Shown: in pieces, positions 47,228 to 56,492 of the stretch
How positions within the stretch are numbered: the first letter of the stretch is position 1
Layout: each line of letters begins with the position of its first letter
Assembly (NCBI RefSeq): GCF_007923265.1
Contig: NZ_VOJA01000001.1
Coordinates: 186,001 to 250,000, forward strand
Source of the DNA: Francisella salimarina
GTDB taxonomy: Bacteria > Pseudomonadota > Gammaproteobacteria > Francisellales > Francisellaceae
Length of the DNA stretch: 64,000 nucleotides
Direction of reading: 5' to 3'
Notes under the pieces: generated by a model
Databases searched by the model: none
Told to the model about the DNA's origin: nothing
The model's input: the letters and a program-made list of their open reading frames with translations, nothing else
Translations under genes and position numbers: made by a program

Positions 47228-47884
47228 TTATAATTTCCAATCTACAGGATTGAGACCTTTTGAAGTCAAATATTGATTAGCTTTCACAAAATGATTACAA
47301 CCTTCAAATCCTCTATATACAGATAGAGGCGATGGATGTGATGATTCAAGAATTAAGTGCTTAGTATCATCAATAAGATTTTTTTTCTTACGAGCATGTG
47401 AGCCCCACAGCATAAACACAACATTTAGCTTATTGTTAGATATCTTTTGAATTACAGCATCTGTAAAAATCTCCCAACCAATATCTTTATGTGAATTAGC
47501 CTTATGAGCTTCTACCGTAAGTGTCGTGTTTAGCAGAAATACTCCTTGCTTTGCCCAATTTATCAGACAACCATGCTCAGGAATCTTAAATTCTGCGATA
47601 CTGCGCTCTAATTCTTTGTAAATATTACGTAGTGATGGTGGAACATCAATTCCTTTCTGCACAGAAAAAGCAAGTCCATGGGCTTGATTATAATTATGAT
47701 AAGGATCTTGCCCCAAAATTACGACCTTTAAATCATCTAGCTCGGTATACTTAAAAGCACTAAAAACATTTTCTTTTGTAGGAAAAATAATTTTACCAAC
47801 AGATGTTTCACTAGCCAAAAACTCTAATATTTTCTTAAAATAAGGTTTCTGCTTTTCTTCTGCTAAGATATCTGACCAATTCAC
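47228..47884 (-). CDS. ung: uracil-DNA glycosylase
   Basis: Family 1 UDG of 218 residues. It removes uracil from DNA at the start of base excision repair. The catalytic aspartate is in VVILGQDPYHNYNQAHGLAF, and the DNA-intercalating loop with catalytic His is SSHPSPLSVYRGFEGCNHF. QGVFLLNTTLTVE and VVFMLWGSHARKKK are also family motifs. The length is normal. It stands alone, converging with the copper chaperone gene, 95 bases downstream of lpdA's stop. Confidence 0.97.
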   Translation of the reverse strand: MNWSDILAEEKQKPYFKKILEFLASETSVGKIIFPTKENVFSAFKYTELDDLKVVILGQDPYHNYNQAHGLAFSVQKGIDVPPSLRNIYKELERSIAEFKIPEHGCLINWAKQGVFLLNTTLTVEAHKANSHKDIGWEIFTDAVIQKISNNKLNVVFMLWGSHARKKKNLIDDTKHLILESSHPSPLSVYRGFEGCNHFVKANQYLTSKGLNPVDWKL

Positions 47885-47979
47885 TTTTTATATTCTATAA
47901 ATCCTATAACTTATAAAATTATAACAAAATGAAAATACAGTAAGATAAAAATATAAGATTAATATTTAATTAGAGAGGT

Positions 47980-49392
47980 TTATTTTTTCTTCTTTTGAGG
48001 AGGAAGATCTGTTGCAGTACCTTCAAACACTTCCGTAGCCATCATCAAGCTCTCAGATAGGGTTGGATGTGGATGTACTGTAAGAGCTATATCTTCAGCA
48101 TCACAGCCCATTTCAATAGCAAGAGCAGCTTCAGAAATAAGCTCACCAGCATTAGTACCAACGATAGAAGCACCGATAATCTTATGATTCTCATCAAATA
48201 GAACCTTAGTCATACCTTCTGTTCTATCGATACTTAGCGATCTACCACTCGCTGCCCACGGGAATACACCTTTTTCGTATTTAATACCCTTAGTTTTTGC
48301 AGAAGTCTCTGTCTCACCAACCCAAGCAACTTCAGGGTCAGTATAAGCAACTGAAGGAATCACTAACGGATCAAAACTATGGTTCAGACCAGAAATAACT
48401 TCTGCAGCTGTTCTTCCCTCTGGCACAGCTTTATGAGCAAGCATAGGCTGACCAACAATATCTCCAATTGCGTAGATATGTGGTACATTTGTACGAAGCT
48501 GTTTATCCACTGCAATGAAACCTCTTTCATCAACATTTACACCAGCTTTCTCAGCATCGATAAGCTTACCGTTAGGCTTACGACCTATAGCCATAAGAAC
48601 CCTATCATAACGCTCATCTTTTGCTGGATGATCACCTTCCATAGTTACATAGATACCATCTTTTTTAGCTTCCATAGCTGTAACACCTGTTTTCAAGCGA
48701 ACATCATACTGACTATTCACTTTTTGGTATGCTTTAACCAAGTCCTTATCCACACCATTCATAAGTTGATCAGCAAATTCCACTACAGTGATCTTTGTAC
48801 CAAGTTCAGAGTAAACTTGCGCCATCTCAAGACCGATGATACCACCACCCACTACAAGCATAGTTTCAGGGATCTCTTTCATCTCAAGAGCACCAGTAGA
48901 GTCGATAATTCTGTCATCTTCAGGCACAAACGGTAAGTTTATAACACTTGACCCAGCAGCGATAATACAATTATCAAATGCAATTTTTGTAACCTTACCA
49001 TCTGCAGCTTCTACAGCCAACTCTTTATCAGAAGTAAATTTACCATAACCCTGTACGATTTTTACTTTACGCATCTGAGCCATGCCTTTTAGACCACCAG
49101 TAAGCTTACCGATCACACCATCTTTATATTTCAATAGATTTTCTCTATTAATATTAAGACCACCCATCTCGATTATACCTAGAGACTCTAAGTGGCGAGC
49201 TTCATTGATAACTTTAGCAATATGCAACATAGCTTTTGAAGGGATACACCCAACATTTAGGCACACACCTCCAATCTCAGCATATCTCTCAACCAAAACC
49301 ACTTCTAGACCTAAATCTGCAGCCCTAAATGCCGCACTATACCCACCAGGACCACTACCTAGCACTACTAATTGTGTTTTAATATCACTCAT
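47980..49392 (-). CDS. lpdA: dihydrolipoamide dehydrogenase (E3)
   Basis: E3 of 470 residues, a flavin disulfide reductase that reoxidises dihydrolipoamide of pyruvate dehydrogenase and, by function elsewhere, 2-oxoglutarate dehydrogenase. FAD site VVLGSGPGGYSAAFRAADLG; redox disulfide GGVCLNVGCIPSKAML; NAD site VVGGGIIGLEMAQVYSELG; C-terminal active-site base in TVHPHPTLSESLMMA. All residues are intact. It lies 15 bases after aceF and ends the operon. Confidence 0.97.
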   Translation of the reverse strand: MSDIKTQLVVLGSGPGGYSAAFRAADLGLEVVLVERYAEIGGVCLNVGCIPSKAMLHIAKVINEARHLESLGIIEMGGLNINRENLLKYKDGVIGKLTGGLKGMAQMRKVKIVQGYGKFTSDKELAVEAADGKVTKIAFDNCIIAAGSSVINLPFVPEDDRIIDSTGALEMKEIPETMLVVGGGIIGLEMAQVYSELGTKITVVEFADQLMNGVDKDLVKAYQKVNSQYDVRLKTGVTAMEAKKDGIYVTMEGDHPAKDERYDRVLMAIGRKPNGKLIDAEKAGVNVDERGFIAVDKQLRTNVPHIYAIGDIVGQPMLAHKAVPEGRTAAEVISGLNHSFDPLVIPSVAYTDPEVAWVGETETSAKTKGIKYEKGVFPWAASGRSLSIDRTEGMTKVLFDENHKIIGASIVGTNAGELISEAALAIEMGCDAEDIALTVHPHPTLSESLMMATEVFEGTATDLPPQKKKK

Positions 49393-49407
49393 TTTAAAAC
49401 TCCGTAT

Positions 49408-51282
49408 TTACATTATGATTTCACGTAAATCAGATAAAATCTGACTATATCTTGTCAAGAACTTAGCAGCTAGTGCACCATCAATAACCCTATGATCTGC
49501 TGACATAGATAGTGGCAACATAGTTCTAGGTTCAAATTCTTTACCATTCCAAATTGGCTTAACAGCTGTCTTAGATACACCCATAATAGCAACTTCAGGC
49601 ATATTTATAATTGGTGTAAATGCTGTAGTACCTAACACTCCGATACTTGAAATAGTAAATGTAGCACCAGACATATCCTTAGATCCCAATTTACCATCAC
49701 GAGCCTTACCAGCTAGTTCCATAATATCTTTTGATATTTCTATAATACCTTTCTTATCAGCATCCTTGATAACTGGAACCATAAGACCAGCTGGAGTATC
49801 TGCAGCAAAACCAATATTGTAATATTTCTTCAATATTAAATTCTCACCATCATTTGATAATGAGCTGTTCATTCTTGGGAACTCTTGTAGAGCCACAGCA
49901 GCAGCTTTTACCAAGAATGATAATGGAGTAATCTTAACACCCATTTTCTCAGCAAAACCTTTTTTAGCTTTTCTAAACTCTTCAAGATCTGTAACATCCG
50001 CATCATCGTAGAAAGTTACATGAGGGATTTTTACCCAGTTTCTATGTAAGTTTTTCGCACTGATTTTATTGATGCGAGTTAGAGGCTGAGTTTCAATCTC
50101 ACCAAATTTAGAGAAATCAACAACTGGATCATCTAAAAGATCCAAACCACTTCCACTTGCAGCAACTTTACCAGTCTGGACCTGTGTTACAGCATGCTTG
50201 ATATAATTATAACAGTCTTCTTTCGTTACACGACCCTTACGACCAGTTGCTTTGACCTTACTTAAATCAACATTCAAGATTCTGGCTAGTTTTCTAACAG
50301 CTGGTGAAGCGTGAGCATTAGAGTTATCTACCGCATACTCATTTACGCTACTTTGCGCTACTGGTGCAGGAGCTGGTTTTACCGATTCTTGCTTAGGCGC
50401 TTCAGATTTAGCCGCTTGACTAGGAGCTGCAGCAGGAGCTGAACCTTGTGTTTTGACTTTAAGAATTAGAGTACCTTGAGCAACTTTATCACCTACTTTT
50501 GTGATAACTTCTGTAACTTCTCCAGCCACAGGAGATGGAACTTCCATACTAGCTTTGTCTGTCTCTAAAGTAATTAAAGAGTCTTCTTCTTCCACCTTAT
50601 CACCAACAGCTACAGCCACTTCAATCACATCAACACTATCATAATCACCGATATCTGGAACTTCAACATCTACAATCTGTCCTGATGCTGACACAGGTGC
50701 TTCTTGAGGAGCCTGTTCTTGAGCAGATGCTGAGTCAGATGCACTAGCAACCTTAAGTATTAGATCACCCTCACCGACTTTATCGCCAACTTTAACAGCT
50801 ATTTCAGTAATCTTACCGGCAGCAGATGATGGTACTTCCATACTAGCTTTATCTGTTTCTAAAGTAATTAAAGAGTCTTCTTCAGCAATCTCATCACCAA
50901 CTTTAACAGCTATCTCAATAATTTCAGCAGCATCATAGTCACCAATATCTGGGACTTTGACATCTACAGTTTGTGAAGATTGTTGGCTTACAGGCGCTGC
51001 AGGTGCAGCTGCTTCTTGCTTAAGCTTTTCTGCTGACGCTTGACCTTCAACTTCGACTTCCATAATTGCCGAACCCTCAGCCACCTTATCACCAACTTTT
51101 ACAGTTAGTTTAACAATTTTTCCAGCTACTGGAGACGGAACCTCCATACTAGCTTTATCAGTTTCTAATGTGATTAAAGAATCTTCTTCAGCGATAACAT
51201 CACCTTCAGCAACATTCACTTCAATCACATCAACACTATCATAATCCCCAATATCAGGAACCTTAACTATCTCTACAGACAT
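49408..51282 (-). CDS. aceF: pyruvate dehydrogenase E2, dihydrolipoyl acetyltransferase with three lipoyl domains
   Basis: E2 core of 624 residues. Three lipoyl domains lie at about residues 4-78, 106-179 and 204-277, each with the lipoylation site LETDKASMEVP (Lys43, Lys145 and Lys243). Ala/Pro/Gln-rich linkers separate them. The peripheral-subunit-binding domain is at about 323-362 (HASPAVRKLARILNVDLSKV). The catalytic acetyltransferase domain ends with SADHRVIDGALAAKFL, holding the catalytic His and Asp. Three lipoyl domains match E. coli. It follows aceE by 17 bases. Confidence 0.97.
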   Translation of the reverse strand: MSVEIVKVPDIGDYDSVDVIEVNVAEGDVIAEEDSLITLETDKASMEVPSPVAGKIVKLTVKVGDKVAEGSAIMEVEVEGQASAEKLKQEAAAPAAPVSQQSSQTVDVKVPDIGDYDAAEIIEIAVKVGDEIAEEDSLITLETDKASMEVPSSAAGKITEIAVKVGDKVGEGDLILKVASASDSASAQEQAPQEAPVSASGQIVDVEVPDIGDYDSVDVIEVAVAVGDKVEEEDSLITLETDKASMEVPSPVAGEVTEVITKVGDKVAQGTLILKVKTQGSAPAAAPSQAAKSEAPKQESVKPAPAPVAQSSVNEYAVDNSNAHASPAVRKLARILNVDLSKVKATGRKGRVTKEDCYNYIKHAVTQVQTGKVAASGSGLDLLDDPVVDFSKFGEIETQPLTRINKISAKNLHRNWVKIPHVTFYDDADVTDLEEFRKAKKGFAEKMGVKITPLSFLVKAAAVALQEFPRMNSSLSNDGENLILKKYYNIGFAADTPAGLMVPVIKDADKKGIIEISKDIMELAGKARDGKLGSKDMSGATFTISSIGVLGTTAFTPIINMPEVAIMGVSKTAVKPIWNGKEFEPRTMLPLSMSADHRVIDGALAAKFLTRYSQILSDLREIIM

Positions 51283-51299
51283 TTATATCTCCTTACCGA

Positions 51300-53978
51300 T
51301 TAGCTATATAATGGAGCTACGCGCTCTGGGTCTATATTGTATTTTTTAATTGCTTCTTTAACTTCACTAGCTTTAACTTTACCATCAAGTGATAAAGCAT
51401 ATAAAGATGCAACAACCACGTGATATCTATCAACCTCAAAGAAGCTTCTTAGAGCTTCGCGAGTATCAGATCTACCAAAACCATCAGTACCTAAGTTAAC
51501 ATAAGTCTGTGGTATAAATTCTCTTAGCTGATCTGTGTATAGCTTGATATAATCAGTAGAAGCGATCACAGGACCTTGCTCATTCTTCAAGCATTTCTCA
51601 ATATAACTTTCTTTTCTCTCAGCATCTGGATGAAGCATATTTTCTCTTGCTACTTTTTTAGCTTCTCTATGAAGTTCATTAGCAGAAGTCATACTCCATA
51701 CATTTGAAGTAATACCATACTCATCTTTCAGCATCTTAGCAGCTGCTTCAACTTCTCTCAATATAGAGCCTGAGCCTAGCAACTGTACATGCTTATCAGC
51801 TGGCTTAGTATCTTCAAGCTTATATAAGCCCTTAATGATACCTTCTTCACAACCTTCTGGCATAGCTCTGTGAGAATAATTCTCATTCATCACAGTAATA
51901 TAGTAGTAAACATGCTCACCTCTAACATACATTCTATTCATCCCTTCGCCAAGAATCACAGCTAACTCATAAGCATAAGTAGGGTCATAAGAGATACAGT
52001 TAGGAATAAGACCAGCTTGGATATGGCTGTGACCATCTTCATGTTGTAAACCTTCACCATTTAGAGTTGTACGACCAGATGTACCACCTATCACAAAACC
52101 TTTTGCCATAGAGTCACCAGCTGCCCATGCAAGATCTCCAAATCTTTGGAAACCAAACATAGAGTAGTAAATCATGAAAGGAATCATTGGCACTTTATGT
52201 ACACTATAAGAAGTAGCTGCTGCTATCCACGAACAGAATCCACCTTGCTCGTTGATACCTTCTTGTAGGATCTGACCATCTTTGGCTTCTTTATAGAACA
52301 TTACCTGTTGCTTATCTTCTGGTACATATTGTTGACCTTTAGGATTATAGATACCTAATTGTCTAAACAAACCTTCCATACCAAAAGTACGCGACTCATC
52401 CACAGTGATTGGGACAATATGCTTACCTAACTTCTTATCTTTTGCTAAATGAGATAATATTCTCACGAAAGCAGTAGTAGTAGAGAACTCTCTATCGCCA
52501 CTATCATCTAATAAGTTTTTAGCAAAGTCTTGAACACTTGGAATTTCTAGCGCTTCATTATTTTCTAATCTCTTAGGAATATATCCACCCAAATCTTTTC
52601 TCTTAGAGTGAAGATATTTCATTTCTGGAGAATCTTCTGGCAATGAAACAAGCTTATAATTCTCTACATCTTCTTTAGTTGCAGGGACATCAAATCTATT
52701 CTTGATATGCTCAAGAGCATCTGTATCAAGTTTTTTAACATTATGAGCAATATTCTTAGACTCGCCCCACTCTCCTAAGCCATAACCTTTAACAGTCATA
52801 GGTAAGATAAGTGTTGGTTTACCATTTGATTGCTCAACAGCTTTTTTATATGCTGCATATATCTTGACAGGATCATGTCCTCCTCGACGCAATGCCTGGA
52901 TATCATCGTCTGTCATATCCTTAGCCAAGGCTTCAAGATCTTCGTCACCACTAAATACTACTCGACGACACTCAGCACCACCATGAGCCTTGATTGTATG
53001 GAATTGACCATCATTTAGTTCACTCAACCTTTGAGCAAGCTTTTTGCCGCCTTTTTGATCTTGTAGTAACCTATCCCAATCACTACTCCACAATACTTTG
53101 ATAACATTCCAGCCAGCGCCAGCGAATACATCTGCTAGTTCTTCAACGATATTGCCATTACCATTTACAAGACCATCTAATCTTTGTAAGTTACAGTTAA
53201 CTACAAAAATTAAGTTATCTAAACCTTCGCGCCCTGCTCTAGTGATAGAACCAATTGACTCCGGCTCATCCATCTCACCATCGCCACAGAATGCCCAAAC
53301 ACGACGATCAGAAGTTTCAGCCAAACCTCTAGCCTCAAGATACTTCATAAATCTAGCCTGATAAATAGCTTGCAGTGGACCGAGACCCATTGATACTGTT
53401 GGGAACTGCCAATACGTAGGCTGTAAATATGGGTGCGGATAAGAAGAAACAGCATTCTCTTTATCAAAAGCTTGTCTTCTAAAATTCTCTAGTTGCTGTT
53501 TAGTAATTCTACCTTCCAGATACGAACGAGCATATACAATTGGAGAAAGGTGTCCTTGGTAGAAAATCAAATCACCAGCATGATTCTCATTTGGAGCTTT
53601 CCAAAAATGATTGAAACCAACTTCATATAAAGTCATAGCACCAGCACCAGTACCAATATGACCTCCAATAGAACCCTCTCTCTTGTTAGCGGATGCAACT
53701 ATTACAGCAGAGTTCCATCTATTGATAGCTTCGATTCTTTGCTCAATTTCCATATCACCAGGATAACTTGGTTGTTCAGAAACATCTATAGAGTTTATAT
53801 ATCTCTTAACTTTTGCTGTTGAGTAAGCACTCTCTATTCCAAGTTCAGTACCCTTACTAAGTAGTTGTTCAAATAAAAACTTAGCTCTATCAGCACCCTC
53901 TCTTTTAATGACATCTTCAAAAGCCTCAAGCCACTCTTGGGTTTCTAAAACATCAATATCTTTAGTGAAATCCGACAT
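51300..53978 (-). CDS. aceE: pyruvate dehydrogenase E1 (homodimeric)
   Basis: E1 of 892 residues, the single-chain AceE type. It decarboxylates pyruvate with thiamine diphosphate and acetylates the lipoyl groups of E2. The ThDP motif runs from FCGDGEMDEPESIG to LIFVVNCNLQRLDGLV. HIGTGAGAMTLYEVGFNHFW and YQGHLSPIVYARSYLEGR are typical near the N-terminus; FGMEGLFRQLGIY lies near the start of the middle domain. A strong GGAGG ribosome binding site precedes the ATG. It opens the aceE-aceF-lpdA operon. No pdhR regulator gene is next to it. Confidence 0.97.
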   Translation of the reverse strand: MSDFTKDIDVLETQEWLEAFEDVIKREGADRAKFLFEQLLSKGTELGIESAYSTAKVKRYINSIDVSEQPSYPGDMEIEQRIEAINRWNSAVIVASANKREGSIGGHIGTGAGAMTLYEVGFNHFWKAPNENHAGDLIFYQGHLSPIVYARSYLEGRITKQQLENFRRQAFDKENAVSSYPHPYLQPTYWQFPTVSMGLGPLQAIYQARFMKYLEARGLAETSDRRVWAFCGDGEMDEPESIGSITRAGREGLDNLIFVVNCNLQRLDGLVNGNGNIVEELADVFAGAGWNVIKVLWSSDWDRLLQDQKGGKKLAQRLSELNDGQFHTIKAHGGAECRRVVFSGDEDLEALAKDMTDDDIQALRRGGHDPVKIYAAYKKAVEQSNGKPTLILPMTVKGYGLGEWGESKNIAHNVKKLDTDALEHIKNRFDVPATKEDVENYKLVSLPEDSPEMKYLHSKRKDLGGYIPKRLENNEALEIPSVQDFAKNLLDDSGDREFSTTTAFVRILSHLAKDKKLGKHIVPITVDESRTFGMEGLFRQLGIYNPKGQQYVPEDKQQVMFYKEAKDGQILQEGINEQGGFCSWIAAATSYSVHKVPMIPFMIYYSMFGFQRFGDLAWAAGDSMAKGFVIGGTSGRTTLNGEGLQHEDGHSHIQAGLIPNCISYDPTYAYELAVILGEGMNRMYVRGEHVYYYITVMNENYSHRAMPEGCEEGIIKGLYKLEDTKPADKHVQLLGSGSILREVEAAAKMLKDEYGITSNVWSMTSANELHREAKKVARENMLHPDAERKESYIEKCLKNEQGPVIASTDYIKLYTDQLREFIPQTYVNLGTDGFGRSDTREALRSFFEVDRYHVVVASLYALSLDGKVKASEVKEAIKKYNIDPERVAPLYS

Positions 53979-54031
53979 CCTTTATCCTCCGAATTAATCG
54001 AATATTAACGAAAATAAAACTTAACCACTCG

Positions 54032-54060
54032 ATTATAAGTTAATCTATAAATAACATCAA
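54032..54060 (-). promoter_or_regulatory. promoter of the pyruvate dehydrogenase operon
   Basis: On the minus strand TTGATG (-35, 54060-54055) and TATAAT (-10, 54037-54032) are separated by 17 bases. Transcription would begin near 54025, leaving a leader of about 46 bases before aceE. Confidence 0.7.
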
Positions 54061-54172
54061 CCATATAACAGAACAGTTGGGTGTTTAATAGCCACCCCTT
54101 ACAGATACAGAACTCCAAAAACTCGTAGTCAACCTTTTAACTCATCTAATATTTACTTCAAACCTTTCGATT

Positions 54173-55309
54173 TTAAAGCAGAAAGTCAATATTATCCTCA
54201 TTATCAAACGAATCTAATACATAATCAAAATTGACAGAAAAGCCAATCACCTTAAATACTTCTGCAAGCTTGTCATTGAGTAGAAGTTCTTTAATATCAT
54301 TAGCATATCTTAATTGATCTTTGGAATTAAGGTTCTTAAAGACATCTTCAAAAACATCAACAACACTAGCTCTTTTTAAAAAGTTTGCTTGTGTCATATA
54401 ACCATCAAGTTGAAAACCGCTCTCCACAGCTGCCTCAGCAACAGCTGTAAAGTCAACATGCGCAGTAATATCTTGTTGTCCTATATTTATAAATGGATCA
54501 AAATTAACTTTATGCTGATAGTAACAAGCCAAAGTCCCCATGCTTCTTTCTTTTGAATAGTATAAATCTCTGTGATAGCCATAATCACATAAGAACACCA
54601 TCCCTCTATCTAAAGTAGCGCACAAAGATTTGACCCATGGACGTATCCAAGTATTAATTTCACTTACATAACCATCCTCAAAAATCACTCCATCACTTTT
54701 AATCTTATTTAGTTCATAGTTAAACCGAGCATCATTTTCGGGTACATCAACAAGTTCAAATTTACCATTAACAAAATCCACACCTTGCTGTATTAATTGA
54801 CTATCCTGGACTCTAAAAATATCCACTGGCATTGCATCTAAAACCTCATTGGCAAAAATTACAGCTTTAAGCTTATATTGAGGAAGCTCTGCAAACCACT
54901 CAAATCTGTCATATAGTTCTGGAATATTTTTCCTTATGCTCTCTTGCTGTCTGGACTTCAAGTCATTACTTAATTCAATTATTATATATTTTTGAGGCAG
55001 AACCCCTAAATCACTAAGCTCTCGCATACAGTCAGTAGCAAATTTACCATTACCAGCACCAAACTCTATAATATTACAATCACTACCCAATTCAGACAGA
55101 ACTAATGCAAATTGTCTTGCTAATGTACGCGCAAATAAAGATGTTTGAGATGTCGCAGTGATAAAATCTCCAGATGAAGATATTTTTTCTTTCGAACCCG
55201 AATAATAACCAAGCTCAGGATAATATAAAGCCAGCTGCATAAAATCTCTAAATAAAAATGGATTGCTGCTAGACTTTATTTTTTTTAGAATTATATTTTC
55301 AATAGACAC
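54173..55309 (-). CDS. MidA/NDUFAF7-like SAM-dependent methyltransferase (DUF185)
   Basis: Protein of 378 residues in the DUF185 family, whose eukaryotic member NDUFAF7 (MidA) methylates an arginine of respiratory complex I. Family segments are FMQLALYYPELGYYSG, the SAM site IIEFGAGNGKFATDCMREL, VIFANEVLDAMPVDIFRV and LCDYGYHRDLYYSKERSMGT. FINIGQQDITAHVDFTAVAE is the conserved C-terminal part. The target in bacteria is not established. It is a single gene between the PDH operon and coaE; the region between it and coaE (134 bases, divergent) is AT-rich. Confidence 0.85.
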   Translation of the reverse strand: MSIENIILKKIKSSSNPFLFRDFMQLALYYPELGYYSGSKEKISSSGDFITATSQTSLFARTLARQFALVLSELGSDCNIIEFGAGNGKFATDCMRELSDLGVLPQKYIIIELSNDLKSRQQESIRKNIPELYDRFEWFAELPQYKLKAVIFANEVLDAMPVDIFRVQDSQLIQQGVDFVNGKFELVDVPENDARFNYELNKIKSDGVIFEDGYVSEINTWIRPWVKSLCATLDRGMVFLCDYGYHRDLYYSKERSMGTLACYYQHKVNFDPFINIGQQDITAHVDFTAVAEAAVESGFQLDGYMTQANFLKRASVVDVFEDVFKNLNSKDQLRYANDIKELLLNDKLAEVFKVIGFSVNFDYVLDSFDNEDNIDFLL

Positions 55310-55443
55310 AAAATCATAATTATTTTCAGTAAAAATATAGTTATTTTAAGTTTAAAATGGATTTTAATCAAAAAAATGTATGACTTTCTTAGAAAAAAAT
55401 ATTAAAATCTGTGCTCAAATAATTTTTTATAATGAAGGCGTAG

Positions 55444-56058
55444 ATGAGCGTGATACAAACTTATCCAATTGGTATAACTGGTGGTATAGCTAGTGGCAAA
55501 TCAACAGCAACAAAAATTTTAAAAGAAAAAATGAATTTAAATGTTGTATGTGCAGACACAATAAGCAGAGAAATTACCAAAAAACCTTCTGTAATTAAAA
55601 AAATAGCCGAAAAATTTGGCAGTGATATTGTAATGAATAAGCAAATAAACAGAGCTATGCTCAGAGCAATTATTACAGAATCCAAAGAAGCTAAAAAATG
55701 GCTTGAAGATTATCTTCACCCTGTTATTAACAGAGAAATCAAGAAACAAGTAAAAGAATCCGATACTGTTATGACTATTGTCGACATCCCCCTACTTGGT
55801 CCATATAACTTTCGTCACTACGATTACTTGAAAAATGTAATTGTAATTAAGGCCGATCTTGAAACCAGAATCAGAAGACTAATGGAGCGTGATGGCAAAA
55901 GCAGACAACAAGCGGTTGCTTTCATTAATCTACAGATATCTGATAATGAAAGAGAAAAAATTGCCAACTTCGTAATAGACAATACTAGCCTGAGCGATCA
56001 AGAGTTAGAAGATAAATTAATTGAGACAATTAATAACATCACAAACTTGACTAACTAA
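55444..56058 (+). CDS. coaE: dephospho-CoA kinase
   Basis: CoaE of 204 residues. It phosphorylates the 3'-hydroxyl of dephospho-CoA in the last step of CoA synthesis. The P-loop is [29 protein letters not shown] carries the conserved Asp, LHPVINREI the substrate motif, and RMERDGKSR-type residues appear in [19 protein letters not shown]. The usual pilD-coaE neighbours are not here. The tRNA promoter overlaps the last codons of the gene. Confidence 0.95.
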   Translation: MSVIQTYPIGITGGIASGKSTATKILKEKMNLNVVCADTISREITKKPSVIKKIAEKFGSDIVMNKQINRAMLRAIITESKEAKKWLEDYLHPVINREIKKQVKESDTVMTIVDIPLLGPYNFRHYDYLKNVIVIKADLETRIRRLMERDGKSRQQAVAFINLQISDNEREKIANFVIDNTSLSDQELEDKLIETINNITNLTN

Positions 56059-56075
56059 TATTTTTTGCATATAAT
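56047..56075 (+). promoter_or_regulatory. promoter of the tRNA-Arg/tRNA-Gly pair
   Basis: TTGACT at 56047-56052 and TATAAT at 56070-56075 are separated by 17 bases. The -35 overlaps the end of coaE. Transcription would begin near 56082, eight bases before tRNA-Arg. It is the same layout as the promoter at 33560. Confidence 0.85.
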
Positions 56076-56089
56076 ATTCTTCAACTTTT

Positions 56090-56166
56090 GCACCCATAGC
56101 TCAACTGGATAGAGTACTCGGCTACGAACCGAGCGGTTAGGGGTTCGAATCCCTTTGGGTGTGCCA
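56090..56166 (+). tRNA. tRNA-Arg (ACG)
   Basis: A 77-base cloverleaf with encoded CCA. The anticodon stem-loop CTCGGCTACGAACCGAG gives ACG, read as ICG for CGN codons after deamination. The acceptor stem GCACCCA pairs with TGGGTGT, with a G-T wobble at the first pair. It closely resembles E. coli tRNA-Arg(ACG). Confidence 0.97.
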
Positions 56167-56175
56167 TAGTTTCAA

Positions 56176-56250
56176 GCGGGAATAGCTCAGTGGTAGAGCA
56201 CAACCTTGCCAAGGTTGGGGTCGCGAGTTCGAGCCTCGTTTCCCGCTCCA
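56176..56250 (+). tRNA. tRNA-Gly (GCC)
   Basis: A 75-base cloverleaf with encoded CCA. The anticodon arm CCTTGCCAAGG gives GCC. The acceptor stem GCGGGAA pairs fully with TTCCCGC, followed by T-CCA. It lies nine bases after tRNA-Arg and must share its transcript. A run of six T follows the CCA and may help termination. Confidence 0.97.
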
Positions 56251-56382
56251 TTTTTTCTCTACACGCTTTCAAATTGTTATATTTTTTATAGAAGTTTTAT
56301 CTATTTCTTTCCAATATTGACTATGTATTAATATTCATTTTTTTTTAATACTATAAAACAAAGATATCAATCTCTAGCAAAT

Positions 56383-56401
56383 ATGCATAACAGCTATGCA
56401 T
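56383..56401. promoter_or_regulatory. inverted repeat upstream of the GH18 chitinase gene
   Basis: ATGCATA and TATGCAT are perfect inverted copies separated by ACAGC, a 7-5-7 palindrome. It lies 91 bases before the ATG at 56493 and 34 bases before a TATAAT at 56435-56440. The position suits an activator or repressor site. It is not followed by a T run, so it is not a terminator. The rest of the 242-base gap is AT-rich with no other feature. Confidence 0.4.
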
Positions 56402-56492
56402 TATTGTCTATATAAAAATAGATATCCTCGTAATTATAATTGTGATGTATAAAGCTTTTTTTTAATATACATAACAAAAGGGAAAGATCACA

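Noticed and set aside
48379-48936. A 185-codon plus-strand frame antisense to lpdA
   Set aside because: It lies inside an intact, highly conserved gene, has no ribosome binding site and its residue composition is unlike a real protein.
49408-51282. Three repeats of about 300 bases that could be tandem duplications of recent origin
   Set aside because: They are the three lipoyl domains of aceF, the normal architecture for this enzyme.
56081-56272. A 63-codon minus-strand frame over the tRNA-Arg and tRNA-Gly genes
   Set aside because: It is antisense to two complete tRNA cloverleafs; frames of this kind are well-known false annotations.
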